Part shown: piece by piece, positions 18,990 to 28,000 of the stretch
Position numbering within the stretch: the stretch's first letter is position 1
Layout: every line of letters starts with the position of its first letter
NCBI RefSeq assembly: GCF_025753795.1
Contig: NZ_JAOWPS010000018.1
Span: forward strand, 1-34,285
Direction of reading: 5' to 3'
DNA from: Mesorhizobium sp. YC-39
GTDB taxonomy: Bacteria; Pseudomonadota; Alphaproteobacteria; Rhizobiales; Rhizobiaceae
Length of the DNA: 34,285 nucleotides
Program-made: the position numbers and the translations under genes
The notes under the pieces: model-generated
What the model was told of the DNA's origin: nothing
What the model saw: only the letters and a program-made list of their open reading frames with translations
Database searches by the model: none

Positions 18990-19655
18990 ATGCCGTTGGA
19001 TCCACGAATTGAAGAGCGCCTCGGGCGCATTGATACTGTAGCCCCCGACGGTGAGGCAGACGACATCGTCCTCAATGGAATAGGGCTTCATGTCGATCCG
19101 GGTGTTTTCAATCCCGCCAAGGGAAAATCTGGTCGCAAGATCCTAAGAGCCATCGACCTCATTCCTCCGAGTCCGGACGCGCGAATAGTCGAGATCGGCA
19201 CCGGCTGCGGACACCTATCTGCCGCCATGTGGCTCCGAGGATGCCGAAACATTGTCGCTTCGGACATTATGGTCGAAGCTTGCAACAATGCTCGTCGCAA
19301 TTTTGATCGGCTTGGCTTCGAAATTTCTGTTGTTCATTCTGATCTTCTCGCGAGTATACAGGGGGACTTTGATTATATTGTCTTCAATGCACCTGCAGCC
19401 CATCCGAAACGCTTTTCACCAAACAGAGGTGCTACCACCTTGTATGATGTGACAGGCACCACCAAACAGCGGTTTGTCGAGCAGCTTCTCCAGAGAAAAC
19501 CGAGTGGCCGGCTACGCGCAATGTTTACGTATAGCAGTTACATCGACTATGCACCGATCACGGAGATCGGTTTCGGCGATTTTGAAGTAAACTACCTTCT
19601 AGTAGATAAAGACGAAATATCTGAAACCGGTATAGTATTACTGTCTAGAGATTAA
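18990..19655 (+). CDS. class I SAM-dependent methyltransferase
   Basis: A 221-residue Rossmann-fold methyltransferase. The SAM motif I is VEIGTGCG (residues 67-74), the acidic post-I residue is in VASDIMVEA, and the catalytic loop is FNAPAAHP (132-139), a variant of the NPPY loop of HemK/PrmC-type enzymes. The upstream GVFNPAKGKSG also matches that group. The substrate is unknown. The frame is open from TTG 18963, but AAGGAG five bases before ATG 18990 sets the start. hemC follows after three bases, so the two are probably translationally coupled and act on one pathway. The pair looks less GC-rich than its neighbours, suggesting separate transfer. Confidence 0.9.
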   Translation: MPLDPRIEERLGRIDTVAPDGEADDIVLNGIGLHVDPGVFNPAKGKSGRKILRAIDLIPPSPDARIVEIGTGCGHLSAAMWLRGCRNIVASDIMVEACNNARRNFDRLGFEISVVHSDLLASIQGDFDYIVFNAPAAHPKRFSPNRGATTLYDVTGTTKQRFVEQLLQRKPSGRLRAMFTYSSYIDYAPITEIGFGDFEVNYLLVDKDEISETGIVLLSRD

Positions 19656-19658
19656 AAT

Positions 19659-20603
19659 ATGAAACATCCAAAACTTCGTCTAGGAACCCGCCGCAGCCCG
19701 ATGGCAATCGTTGTGGCCGGGACTGCTGAGCGCCTTATTAAAGCTGTAGAACCGAGGATTGAGGTTGAAATTTGCCCATTTGTGTCCGAAGGTGATCTCA
19801 TCAAGGGAGACCTTAAACTATATGGTGGGAAAGGGACATTTATCAAAGATTTGGAACGTCGTCTTTTGGCCAATGAGATCGACTGCGCGATTCATGCCCT
19901 GAAGGACATTCCGGGAGATGTCCAGATGCATGAAGAACTTATGTTAATTGCGTTTCTCTCAAGAGAAGATCCTCGAGACGCTCTTGTCCTTCGAAGCGGC
20001 CTATCTGAAGAGGAGTTCCTGGCAAAACAACGTGTCCGGATTGGAACATCGGCGCCGCGCCGCCGAGCCGCCGCGTTGCGCCTGTTCCCTGATTGTGCCG
20101 TTGAGTTGAGCCGTGGCAACGTCAATACTCGCCTTAAGAATCTGGATTCCGGTCTGCACGATGCCTTGATACTTTCTGGTTCCGGCTTGGATCGCGTTGG
20201 CTTTCATAGCCGTATCGCGCGACTATTCTCTTACGACGAGGTTCTCCCCGCTGCTGGGCAAGGCATTCTGGTTCTGCAGATAAGGCGGGAAGACTTGAAC
20301 CGATGCTCTTATCTCAGGATCGTTAATAACGAAGAGTCGGAGAATGCCGCGGCGGCGGAGCGAGAGGTGCTCGCACAGCTCAACGGTAACTGCCACAGCG
20401 CAATTGCGGCGCACTGCTGGGCTGTTGAAAGCGGCGGCCACAAATTGACCGCTGCAGTCTTTGATAGTGCTACTGGGAACTGCCTTGAGGCGGCAATGGA
20501 GCTGCCCCTCAATTCCAAGGATTTTACCGAGTTAGGAGCCAAAGTTGCCGAGCAGCTCATTAAGGATGGTTGCAGAAAATTCCTTACGCCGGTCGGAGCT
20601 TAG
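19659..20603 (+). CDS. hemC: hydroxymethylbilane synthase (porphobilinogen deaminase) homologue
   Basis: A 314-residue homologue of HemC, which joins four porphobilinogen units into hydroxymethylbilane in the cytoplasm. The catalytic Asp is Asp83 (HALKDIP), the dipyrromethane-cofactor Cys is Cys245 (NGNCHSAIA), and the arginine-rich substrate sites are present (GTRRSP, GTSAPRRRAAAL, SRGNVNTRLKNLD, AAGQGILVLQIRR). All key residues appear intact. Several usually fixed positions differ (GTRGSP becomes GTRRSP, GGCQVPIG becomes GNCHSAIA), so it is a diverged paralogue, not the housekeeping copy. It has only a weak AGAG before its start and depends on the methyltransferase gene three bases upstream. 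It may feed an accessory tetrapyrrole or pyrrole product. Confidence 0.93.
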   Translation: MKHPKLRLGTRRSPMAIVVAGTAERLIKAVEPRIEVEICPFVSEGDLIKGDLKLYGGKGTFIKDLERRLLANEIDCAIHALKDIPGDVQMHEELMLIAFLSREDPRDALVLRSGLSEEEFLAKQRVRIGTSAPRRRAAALRLFPDCAVELSRGNVNTRLKNLDSGLHDALILSGSGLDRVGFHSRIARLFSYDEVLPAAGQGILVLQIRREDLNRCSYLRIVNNEESENAAAAEREVLAQLNGNCHSAIAAHCWAVESGGHKLTAAVFDSATGNCLEAAMELPLNSKDFTELGAKVAEQLIKDGCRKFLTPVGA

Positions 20604-20973
20604 TTTCTACAAGCACGTGCAACCTCGCCAAACCCTCCTTTGGCAACCTCTCGTGCGAAATCTGTTAGGATCAAATCCGCGCCGGCCGACGGCGAGTGTT
20701 GGTGGAGACCGTGCAGCAGGCGCCCCTCAACCATCAATCAGACAATAGCGTTACTCTCAGCCGCAATCGATCGATGCCACCTTTGTAGGGCTCGCTATTG
20801 CGGAATGGGAGCTGTGACCCGAGCCCTTGCCTGATATCTCTTTGCGACCGACTTCGGATAACGGGACAGCCGCGACAAGGCCGCTTGGCTGACCTTGAGG
20901 TTTCGCGGCCGATATAGGCCGCAGCCTGATCGCTAACGCTTAGGTCGGTTTTTTTGCATTCAGGAGAAGCGCG
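20604..20973. other. intergenic stretch after hemC
   Basis: No gene seen. It contains a perfect GCGGCC/GGCCGC hairpin (about 20905-20922), then a weak CCTGA/TTAGG stem followed by TTTTTTT at about 20950-20956. These may terminate hemC transcription. A tts-like box follows at once. Confidence 0.45.
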
Positions 20974-21003
20974 TCGTCAGCTAATCGTCAGACAGGCCGT
21001 CTA
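20974..21003 (+). promoter_or_regulatory. tts-box-like promoter
   Basis: TCGTCAGCTAATCGTCAGAC matches the tts-box pattern at about 14 of 19 defined positions, including all of TCGTCAGCT and the central TCG. It is 350 bases before the chosen start of the next gene, which is long but has no intervening gene. Confidence 0.55.
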
Positions 21004-21355
21004 TCCATGCCTACCGTACCCTAACCAGCTCGAGCTCAACGCGAAACATGGGAATGCGAAACGTCCTGTATGGTCGAACTGGCGGCTCGTCCGATTTTCA
21101 CGAGGCCGACGAAACGAACCGGTTGGTAGCCGTCGAGCAAACGGGGTGGAGGATGCCACAGATTTGCGACATCTTTGCTTGGGTCTTCGGTGCCGGTTCC
21201 AGCGGCAGACCATCTTCGGGGTAAGGGCGAGCAATAGCGCCCGTGAAGGTACCCCCTCCCCCCAAAAACTCCCTCTCTGCGAATCACAACGGCTGAGCGA
21301 CCATCAGCCCGCAACACCACGATCAGCGCATAGTCGCCAATATCGGAGATGGAAT

Positions 21356-23719
21356 ATGACGAGCATTGGCCGACCTGGCAGATCGTGCATTGGGGATGCT
21401 GGAGCCGGATCGAGCTGTTCACGCTCGCTATTAAGTGGCGCCCCTGGGGAAGGCAGCCAATCGTTCGATGTCTTCGTGGAGCAGATGCGCTCTGTGGCTC
21501 TGGATAAAGCGACGACCTCCGCTCCCATCGCGCGCGGTGCCGATGATGCCCTTGGCGATAGGTCTTCCTGCGCCTCCGTTGGCGCCCATCCAATCCTGGG
21601 CGCTCCGCCACTTGCAGCCGTTGCGCCACGTGCAGTCACGGCGCGGCGGCGCGGTTTTCCCTCGCTGTCGGAGGGTGAAGCCATGACGCCGGTCGCCAGC
21701 CAGCCGCCAACTTCGGGTGAGGCGGATCCTATTTCCTTGTCAGCCGAAGAGATCAACTCAACGAAGGAACGAATGCTCGGGCTGCTCATGGAACTCGACG
21801 CCTGCCGCAATACGGCCCTGCAAAACTATAACTCCTTGGACGAGGCGCAAGAGCAGATCGATCGGCTCGTTTATGCAGGCTCAGCAGTTCTAGATTACTA
21901 TGCGAGCCTGCACCCGCCTCTGGCGCGTAACATTCTGTCCGACGATCGGGCGCGTCAATTCCGCGACGAGGTGCTCCATGCGGGGGACCAATGCAACATG
22001 CTGGCCGCCACGACTATCCGACAGGTGCAAGGCCGCAGACAGCTTGCATCCACCGTGCTCAAGAGCTTGCTCAAATCCGACGCTACTCCGGACCAGCTGA
22101 GCCGAGCGGCTTCAACGGTGGCGGACCACCATGTGGCCTCGATGGAGTGCTGGGAAAAGAAGGCTTGGCGCTGTGAACGGATGCGGTCCGTCTGTGCCGC
22201 CACTGCCAACTTACCAAGTGCAACGGCCAACATGCGCGAGGCCGATGAGGCCGCACTACGGCTGCACTCCGGCTGGGCTCTGAATACGAAAGTCATGCAG
22301 CTGGAATCTCGGGTTGCTCTCGCGAAGTTCAAGATTGAGCGGCAGGCGAGCTCCTTCGAAGCACCCGTGATGGGAACCCTCATGGGTGACGACGGGCAGG
22401 TGCGTCGGCTGGGAACCTTCGTCAGCGAGGTTTTTCCGGCATTTCACTCGACGTCCAACGCTGTTCTGTACAGCAAAGGGCGCCCACTCGACGCAGATCA
22501 CTGCGCCGTTCTGGAAGGAGTCGTGGAGCGGCTTTCGGAATTTGCGGTGGCATTGCAGGACATCCTGACCGAGCTAAGCAATGACCGAACAAGTGCCGGG
22601 CTTCCATTGGAACTGTTGGGGAAGAGCGTGACGGATGCGTGGACCAGCGCGCACGAAGTCATGCGATTCCTGACACTGCAGCCGAAGACGTCAGCCATCA
22701 TTGCACCGCCGACCGACGCTGGCGCTGGGATATCGGCTAGCACTGCCGGTAAGGGTGCGGGGGCTGAAGGCACGGCAGCGCGCAGGAAAGGGAAAGGCAA
22801 GCACAAGCCGGCCACTGGGGACGGGAGTTCGGCCAGGCGGCCGGAGCCGCAAGTCGTGGCGGGCGTCAGCGACACGGAGCCAGCAGCCAACGTTCTCGTG
22901 CGCTCGGATCTAGGTACGAAGAAGCTCGTGAGCGCGAAGGAGGCGCAGGCGAGTGCGGCGACGGCGACGGCACACTTGGCCATCTGGCAGACCCCCGCCT
23001 CGACGGCGGCCCTGACGCGAGGAGTCGAGCGGCTGAGCGAACTTTTGCAGTTCGATCTCGCTGGTCAGCAAAAGACCATCTCGCAAGCGCGTTGGATGAA
23101 ACCCGAGGACGCCGCCTACGCACTCGACACCGTGGTCGAGCGCCTGCAGGCGCAGGCCACCGAGATGGAGGCCTGTCTGGCCGCGTTGGCGGAACCTCTT
23201 CGACTCGGCCTTTTCACGACGCAAGTGCGCGACGTGCACGCCAAAAAAGTTCGGCTTCAGGGGATGTTGTCCGAGGCGCGGGGATTGATCAACGATGTGA
23301 ACAAGCGAAAGGCCGCTATCACGACCGATTGCATGAAGACCTACCCGTTTCCGTTGCAGAACTACCTTGAACAATTGCGGGTGGCCAAGGAGTTGACGCC
23401 TGCTGATCTGCCGCGGGCGTTGAAGGGCGAGCCAGGAGCGCTGTTCGAGATCAAGCTGCAGCCCAAGGCGCTGCGCAACGGAGCAATGCCGAAACCGATG
23501 TGGGTGCACATCCATACGAAGCGGTCGGTACATGCGTGGCAGTTGGCAACGCTGGATGACGCTGACTTTGCCGCTTGCCACGTCAAATCCAATGAACAGC
23601 GCGGGAGTAATCGAGAGTGGCAGGACAGGCGGGCCGCACTCGGTCACGAGAATGTCATGATCCATCGCGGCAAGCTCACCCCTGCGTTCTGCAAGTCCTT
23701 GTTTGACTACAGGGCGTAG
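21356..23719 (+). CDS. candidate type III effector, unrecognised family
   Basis: A 787-residue soluble protein with no signal peptide or membrane segment. The frame is open from 20954, but that would include the tts-like box; ATG 21356 has GGAG seven bases upstream. Residues 1 to about 125 are Ser/Gly/Ala-rich, like a type III secretion signal. About 130-345 is helical (EEINSTKERMLGLLMELDAC; several Cys and Trp). About 445-530 is a basic, low-complexity linker (RRKGKGKHKP). About 535-680 is helical again, and the C-terminal 90 residues (PMWVHIHTKRSVHAWQL, GHENVMIHRGKLTPAFCKSL) form a compact domain with conserved-looking His, Trp and Arg. I do not recognise the family. The effector call rests on the promoter, the N-terminal composition and the neighbours. 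Confidence 0.8.
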   Translation: MTSIGRPGRSCIGDAGAGSSCSRSLLSGAPGEGSQSFDVFVEQMRSVALDKATTSAPIARGADDALGDRSSCASVGAHPILGAPPLAAVAPRAVTARRRGFPSLSEGEAMTPVASQPPTSGEADPISLSAEEINSTKERMLGLLMELDACRNTALQNYNSLDEAQEQIDRLVYAGSAVLDYYASLHPPLARNILSDDRARQFRDEVLHAGDQCNMLAATTIRQVQGRRQLASTVLKSLLKSDATPDQLSRAASTVADHHVASMECWEKKAWRCERMRSVCAATANLPSATANMREADEAALRLHSGWALNTKVMQLESRVALAKFKIERQASSFEAPVMGTLMGDDGQVRRLGTFVSEVFPAFHSTSNAVLYSKGRPLDADHCAVLEGVVERLSEFAVALQDILTELSNDRTSAGLPLELLGKSVTDAWTSAHEVMRFLTLQPKTSAIIAPPTDAGAGISASTAGKGAGAEGTAARRKGKGKHKPATGDGSSARRPEPQVVAGVSDTEPAANVLVRSDLGTKKLVSAKEAQASAATATAHLAIWQTPASTAALTRGVERLSELLQFDLAGQQKTISQARWMKPEDAAYALDTVVERLQAQATEMEACLAALAEPLRLGLFTTQVRDVHAKKVRLQGMLSEARGLINDVNKRKAAITTDCMKTYPFPLQNYLEQLRVAKELTPADLPRALKGEPGALFEIKLQPKALRNGAMPKPMWVHIHTKRSVHAWQLATLDDADFAACHVKSNEQRGSNREWQDRRAALGHENVMIHRGKLTPAFCKSLFDYRA

Positions 23720-24064
23720 CGGCCAGCCACGCCATCCGCATGTTGCGAACCACCGGTCGACGCGGGCTGCTCGATACGGAACGTAGCTAGCGGCGTCTAG
23801 CGGTCGAGTGCAGCTTGTGGTGACGGCATGAGGCAGTCGAGCCGCTCTGGTCTTGAGCCAGACAACGAATGCCGCGAACTGCCCGAGTTGCCGACAAGAC
23901 TACGCCCCTGCTCCGTGCCTGCGCCGGCCCGAAGGCGTCCGCGTCTTCCCAGATTCTGGCGATCTTCGGCTCCACGGCTTTTACGGTCGGCACAGCGCTG
24001 GTGGATCGTTAGAAAGCCGATCTCATCGGTTGTCGTGGGACGAGCTTGCAGTTTGCCTCACGCC
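23720..24064. other. stretch with no supported gene
   Basis: Short frames on both strands show no family signal. The beginning directly follows the stop codon of the candidate effector and shows no clear terminator. Confidence 0.4.
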
Positions 24065-24400
24065 TCAACTCCATAACGAAGACAGCGGCGTCGCGGCCAA
24101 CCTGTCCGCGACGGGCACGAGGTTGGTGCTGTCATAGAACACAACCCTATAGGCGAACCGATCCCCGCAAGCCTGAGCCAAGTCCTCAGGCCGCAGTCAC
24201 TGGACTTCACCGTCACGGCCGACTTCACATCGATCTGCAAGATCGTGCCGTCGGCGCGTTCCAGCAGGATGTCCACCCTTGCATCTGCTGGTCGCGGAAA
24301 TGGTAAGGCGTCAATCGCATGTCCGACGCCGTATCCATCTCTGGCCGAACAGCTCGCCATTCTCGCTGCCTGACCAGCAACGCAACAATCCTCCATGCGT
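24065..24400 (-). pseudogene. C-terminal remnant of a DUF4143-type AAA ATPase
   Basis: One reverse frame reads ARVDILLERADGTILQIDVK and then SAVTVKSSD. After a frameshift the next frame reads DLAQACGDRFAYRVVFYDST, NLVPVADRLAATPLSSLWS and a stop. Joined, this is the nuclease-like C-terminal domain (VD...DVK pattern) and the typical ending of AAA ATPases with a DUF4143 domain. The ATPase part is not found. Upstream reverse codons (24590-24400) stay open and read GKYYDFKGTGCEIGQENNYS, but I cannot assign them. Confidence 0.65.
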
Positions 24401-24808
24401 CCCAATTTCGCCGTTACAACAAGAGCTTCGCGAAGCCTGGAAGGAACCCGGCCTTTCGGTGGACCAAAATTCAATCTTTTAGGAAGAACGATATCCCGGT
24501 CAAACGCAAGTATCTGAGAGTAATTGTTCTCCTGGCCGATCTCGCACCCGGTTCCTTTGAAATCATAATATTTGCCGAGGAAGGATAAAATTGCAAAATA
24601 TTCAATTGACGTATTTCTTTATCATCCCGAGGCAGTCGGCAACCTGCAAATCCGTTAGGTGAAATATTTGAGCCGGATACCTCAGTATAGGCCTCAGCAG
24701 GTATTCGGTTGACGAATTTTAGATTGTGTCCGTGGACATTCTAATCCTTCTGGTTGTCGCGAGGTTTCTCCCAGATCGCCCGCGCTATACCCGAATTCGG
24801 CTGTGCGC

Positions 24809-24838
24809 AGGTCAGGTCTACGTCAGGTGCAGGGGATA
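24809..24838 (+). promoter_or_regulatory. weak tts-box-like site
   Basis: AGGTCAGGTCTACGTCAGGT matches the tts-box pattern at about 11 of 19 positions, keeping GTCAG and the central CG. It is about 220 bases before the TTG start. It is the best candidate upstream of this gene but poorer than the others. Confidence 0.35.
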
Positions 24839-25048
24839 AGTTCGATGCCACAGCGCACAATTGAGCAAAACCAGAGCGCGCGCACAATTGTGCCAAAGAT
24901 GACGATCCCCGCTTGCCGGCTGTGGCGAGTCGCGTCTCGTCGGCGCAACGCAAGCAGTTCCGCCCTGCGGTGTTGAAACAACGCAGTTGAGGACGCCGCA
25001 GCGGCAACGTGTGGCCAAGCGTTCTAATCGGCGCATTCACAATTACTT

Positions 25049-25053
25049 GGGAG
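25049..25053 (+). promoter_or_regulatory. ribosome binding site supporting a TTG start
   Basis: GGGAG lies seven bases before TTG 25061, the first usable start after the in-frame TAA at 25025. The first in-frame ATG I found is near 25768, inside the coding region and beyond the N-terminal repeats, so TTG is the most likely start. Confidence 0.6.
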
Positions 25054-25060
25054 ACGAATT

Positions 25061-28000
25061 TTGAAAAGAGTTGACCGGAGTTTGAATGCGCCCAGCGGAC
25101 AAGACACGCACCGGCCCCATCCGGAATCAGATCTTGACGGTGGAAAAGATGGCTCGACGTTCAGTTCCGTCGTCCAGGGCTTGCGCCCTGAAAATCGAGA
25201 GTTAGGGGCCCCCTCCGGTCAAAGGCCACCTTCGGCCAGCGATGTCCGGCGCGGCCCCTCAACCGATCCCTCCGTTAATACGCGTGAGCGCCAGGCCGGT
25301 TCTCGCTACTTGCCGCACAGGGACGCACCAAACTGGGAAAAAAGTTCGTCGCGTTCCGGTGCGGAGGGCCGCGATGCCGATCAGTCCAGGGCATCACTAC
25401 GAAGTGCCTCTTCCCCGCACAGGCAATCCGTATCCGGCCTGGACCATAGACCGAAAAAGCGGCGCCTGGATAGCGGCGCCACGCAGAGCACGCAAAGTGC
25501 AATATCCGGCCTGGACCACAGACCAAAAAGGCGGCGCCCGGATAGCGACACCACGCAGAGCACGCAAAGTGCAATATCCGGCCTGGACCACAGACCAAAA
25601 AGGCGGCGCCTGGATAGCGGCGCCACGCAGAGCACGCAAAGTGCAATCTCAGAACAACAATCTAACGCAGCTCTAGACGCGATTTATTTCGCCCGTGACA
25701 TCGTTGGATTCTCGCGTGCGGTGGTGGAGTATGACAAACGGCTGCAAGGGGCGGGCGACGGGATCCATGCAGCCTTCATGCAAAAGGCCGCCGCCCAGTT
25801 CAGAAGTCAATTTGTCCCTTGCTTTGAGGACGATATCCGCCGCGGGAAATCATGGGGCTACGCCACGGCATGTAACGCGGTGAGCCGCGAGGCTGGAGGT
25901 CAGGAAGGTGTCGAAGCTTGCAAGGCGATGGCTGCTCGGGTGGCGCAGCTTCATGGCACGTTGGCGCTCCGAGTCGACCCCAAAGCTCTTTCGCTCTTCG
26001 CTTCATCATTTGGTCGGCATCCGCAGTCGAAGACATGCCGCAATGGAACGATCAGCATCGCCGAATTTTGCCGCGATGAGGGCAAGGCACTTGGGGTGCT
26101 GAAAAGTCAAAGTCTGGCGTTGCTGGTGAACGGTTTCAGTAAGTGGGCGCAGCGGTCGGAAACTCGTGAGGGCACGGAAGCCGTCGCCAGGGAGGTCGGT
26201 TCTCGCGCCGACCGCCGTGTCCAGCTCTCTGATTTTACTACGCAAAACCTGGCGAACCTAGTGAACGGCTTCGGCAAGTGGCCGGAAGAGGAGTGGTCTC
26301 GCCAAGCCACCGGAGCGATTGCCGATGAGGTGCTCCGTCGTGACCACCGTGCCCGGCTCTCTGATTTTAATCACCAGGACTTGGCAAATCTGGTGAACGG
26401 TTTCGGCAAGTGCCCGGAAGAGAAGGTCTTTCGCCAAGCCACAGTTGCGATCGCGGGCGAGGTGCTCCGCCTCGACCGCCGTGCCCGGCTCTCTGGATTC
26501 ACTCAGCAGGAGCTGGCGAACATGGTGCACGGGTTCAGCAAGTGGCCGCAAGAGGCGGCGTCTAGCGAAGCCGCAGGCGCGATGGCCGGTGAGGTCATCC
26601 GTCGTGACCGCCGTGCCGGGCTCGCTGATTTTAGTCACCAGGACTTGGCGAACATGGTGACCAGTTTCAGCAAATGGCCGCAAGAGGAGTGGTCTTGCCA
26701 CGCCATCGGAGCGATTGCCGGTCAGGTCGGTCGCCGCGTCGCCCCCGGCGAGTTCGGGCTCTCTGATTTTAATCACCAGGACCTGGCGAACATGGTGAAC
26801 GGTTTCAGCAAATGGCCAGACGAAGCGGTCTATCGCCAAGCCACAATCAAGATCGCCAGAGAACTCTCTCGGCGTGACCGCGAGGAAGGGCTCGCTGATT
26901 TTACTCCGCAGGAGCTGGCGAACCTGGTGAACGGGTTCAGCAAATGTCCGGACGATGCGGACTATCATGAAGCCACAGTCGTGATAGCCCGTGAGGTCAT
27001 TCGCCGCCGCGCCCAACTGCCTAGTTTTGCTTACCAGAATCTGACGAACCTGGTGAATGGTTTCAGCAAGTGGCCACAACAGGCGGACTGTCGCGATGCA
27101 ACACTCGCGATCGCCCGTGAGGTGACGCGCCGCGACGACCAGTCATCTCACCTTACTCAGCAGGCGCTGGCGATATTGGTGAACGGGTTCAGCAAGTGGC
27201 CGCAGGAGGCCGAGTGTGGCCAAGCCATGGTCGCGATCGCCGGTGAAGTCACGCGCCGCGCCGCGCGCGGCGACGGGCTCTCTGACTTTACCACCCAGGG
27301 ACTAGCGAACATGGTGAACGGTTTCAGCAAATGGCCGGATGCATCGAACTGTCGCGACGCAACGGTCGTGATCGCACGGGAGATTCTTGGCGGTGATGTC
27401 TGGCTCTCTAATTTTACTTCGCAGGAGCTGGCGAACCTGGTGAACGGCTTCAGCAAATGGCCGAAAAAGGAATGGTCTCGCCAAGCTGCCGGGGCGATCG
27501 CGAGCGAGGTTCTTCGCCGCGGCGTCCGACTACGTGACTTTACTCACCAGCATCTGGCCAATCTGGTGAACGGTTTCGGCAAATGGCCGGAGGCACCGGA
27601 CTGTCGCGACGCCGCGGTCGCAATCGCCGGTGAGGTCTTTCGCCACGCCGACCAATTCTCTCGTCTTACTCAGCAGGGGCTGGCGACATGGGTGAACGGG
27701 TTCAGCAAGTGGCCGCGAGAGGCGGTCTGTCGCGATGTAACACTCGCGATCGCCGGTGAGGTCTTTCGCCGTGACGACCCGTTGTCTCATCTTACTCAGC
27801 AGACGCTGGCGATGTTGGTGAACGGGTTTAGCAAATGGCCGCTAGAGACGGCGTTTCGCCAAGCCACAGTCGCGATCGCCAGTGAGGTCAGTCGTCGCGC
27901 CGCTCGCGGCGAGTTCGGGCTCTCTGATTTTAATCACCAGGACTTGGCGAACCTGGCGAACGGATTCAGCAAGTGGCCGCAAGAGGCCGAGTGCCAGCAA

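Larger units (their letters stand above)
24480..25060. other. leader region of the forward-strand SKWP gene
   Basis: An AT-richer stretch at 24480-24760 is followed by GC-rich sequence. It holds a weak tts-like box, an 11-base direct repeat (GCGCACAATTG, near 24853 and 24880) and a perfect 12-base palindrome GCACAATTGTGC at 24882-24893, which could be an operator. No gene is supported. Confidence 0.4.

Noticed and set aside
24741..25040. A 99-codon reverse-strand frame with LAQLCARSGFAQLCAVA
   Set aside because: The repeated residues follow from the direct DNA repeat in the leader of the SKWP gene, and no family is recognised.
25242..25676. A forward frame of 144 codons with repeated PAWTTDQKGGA units
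   Set aside because: The repeats are the out-of-frame reading of the NLS repeat cassette; the SKWP frame runs through the same bases without interruption. The reverse-strand repeats here have the same cause.
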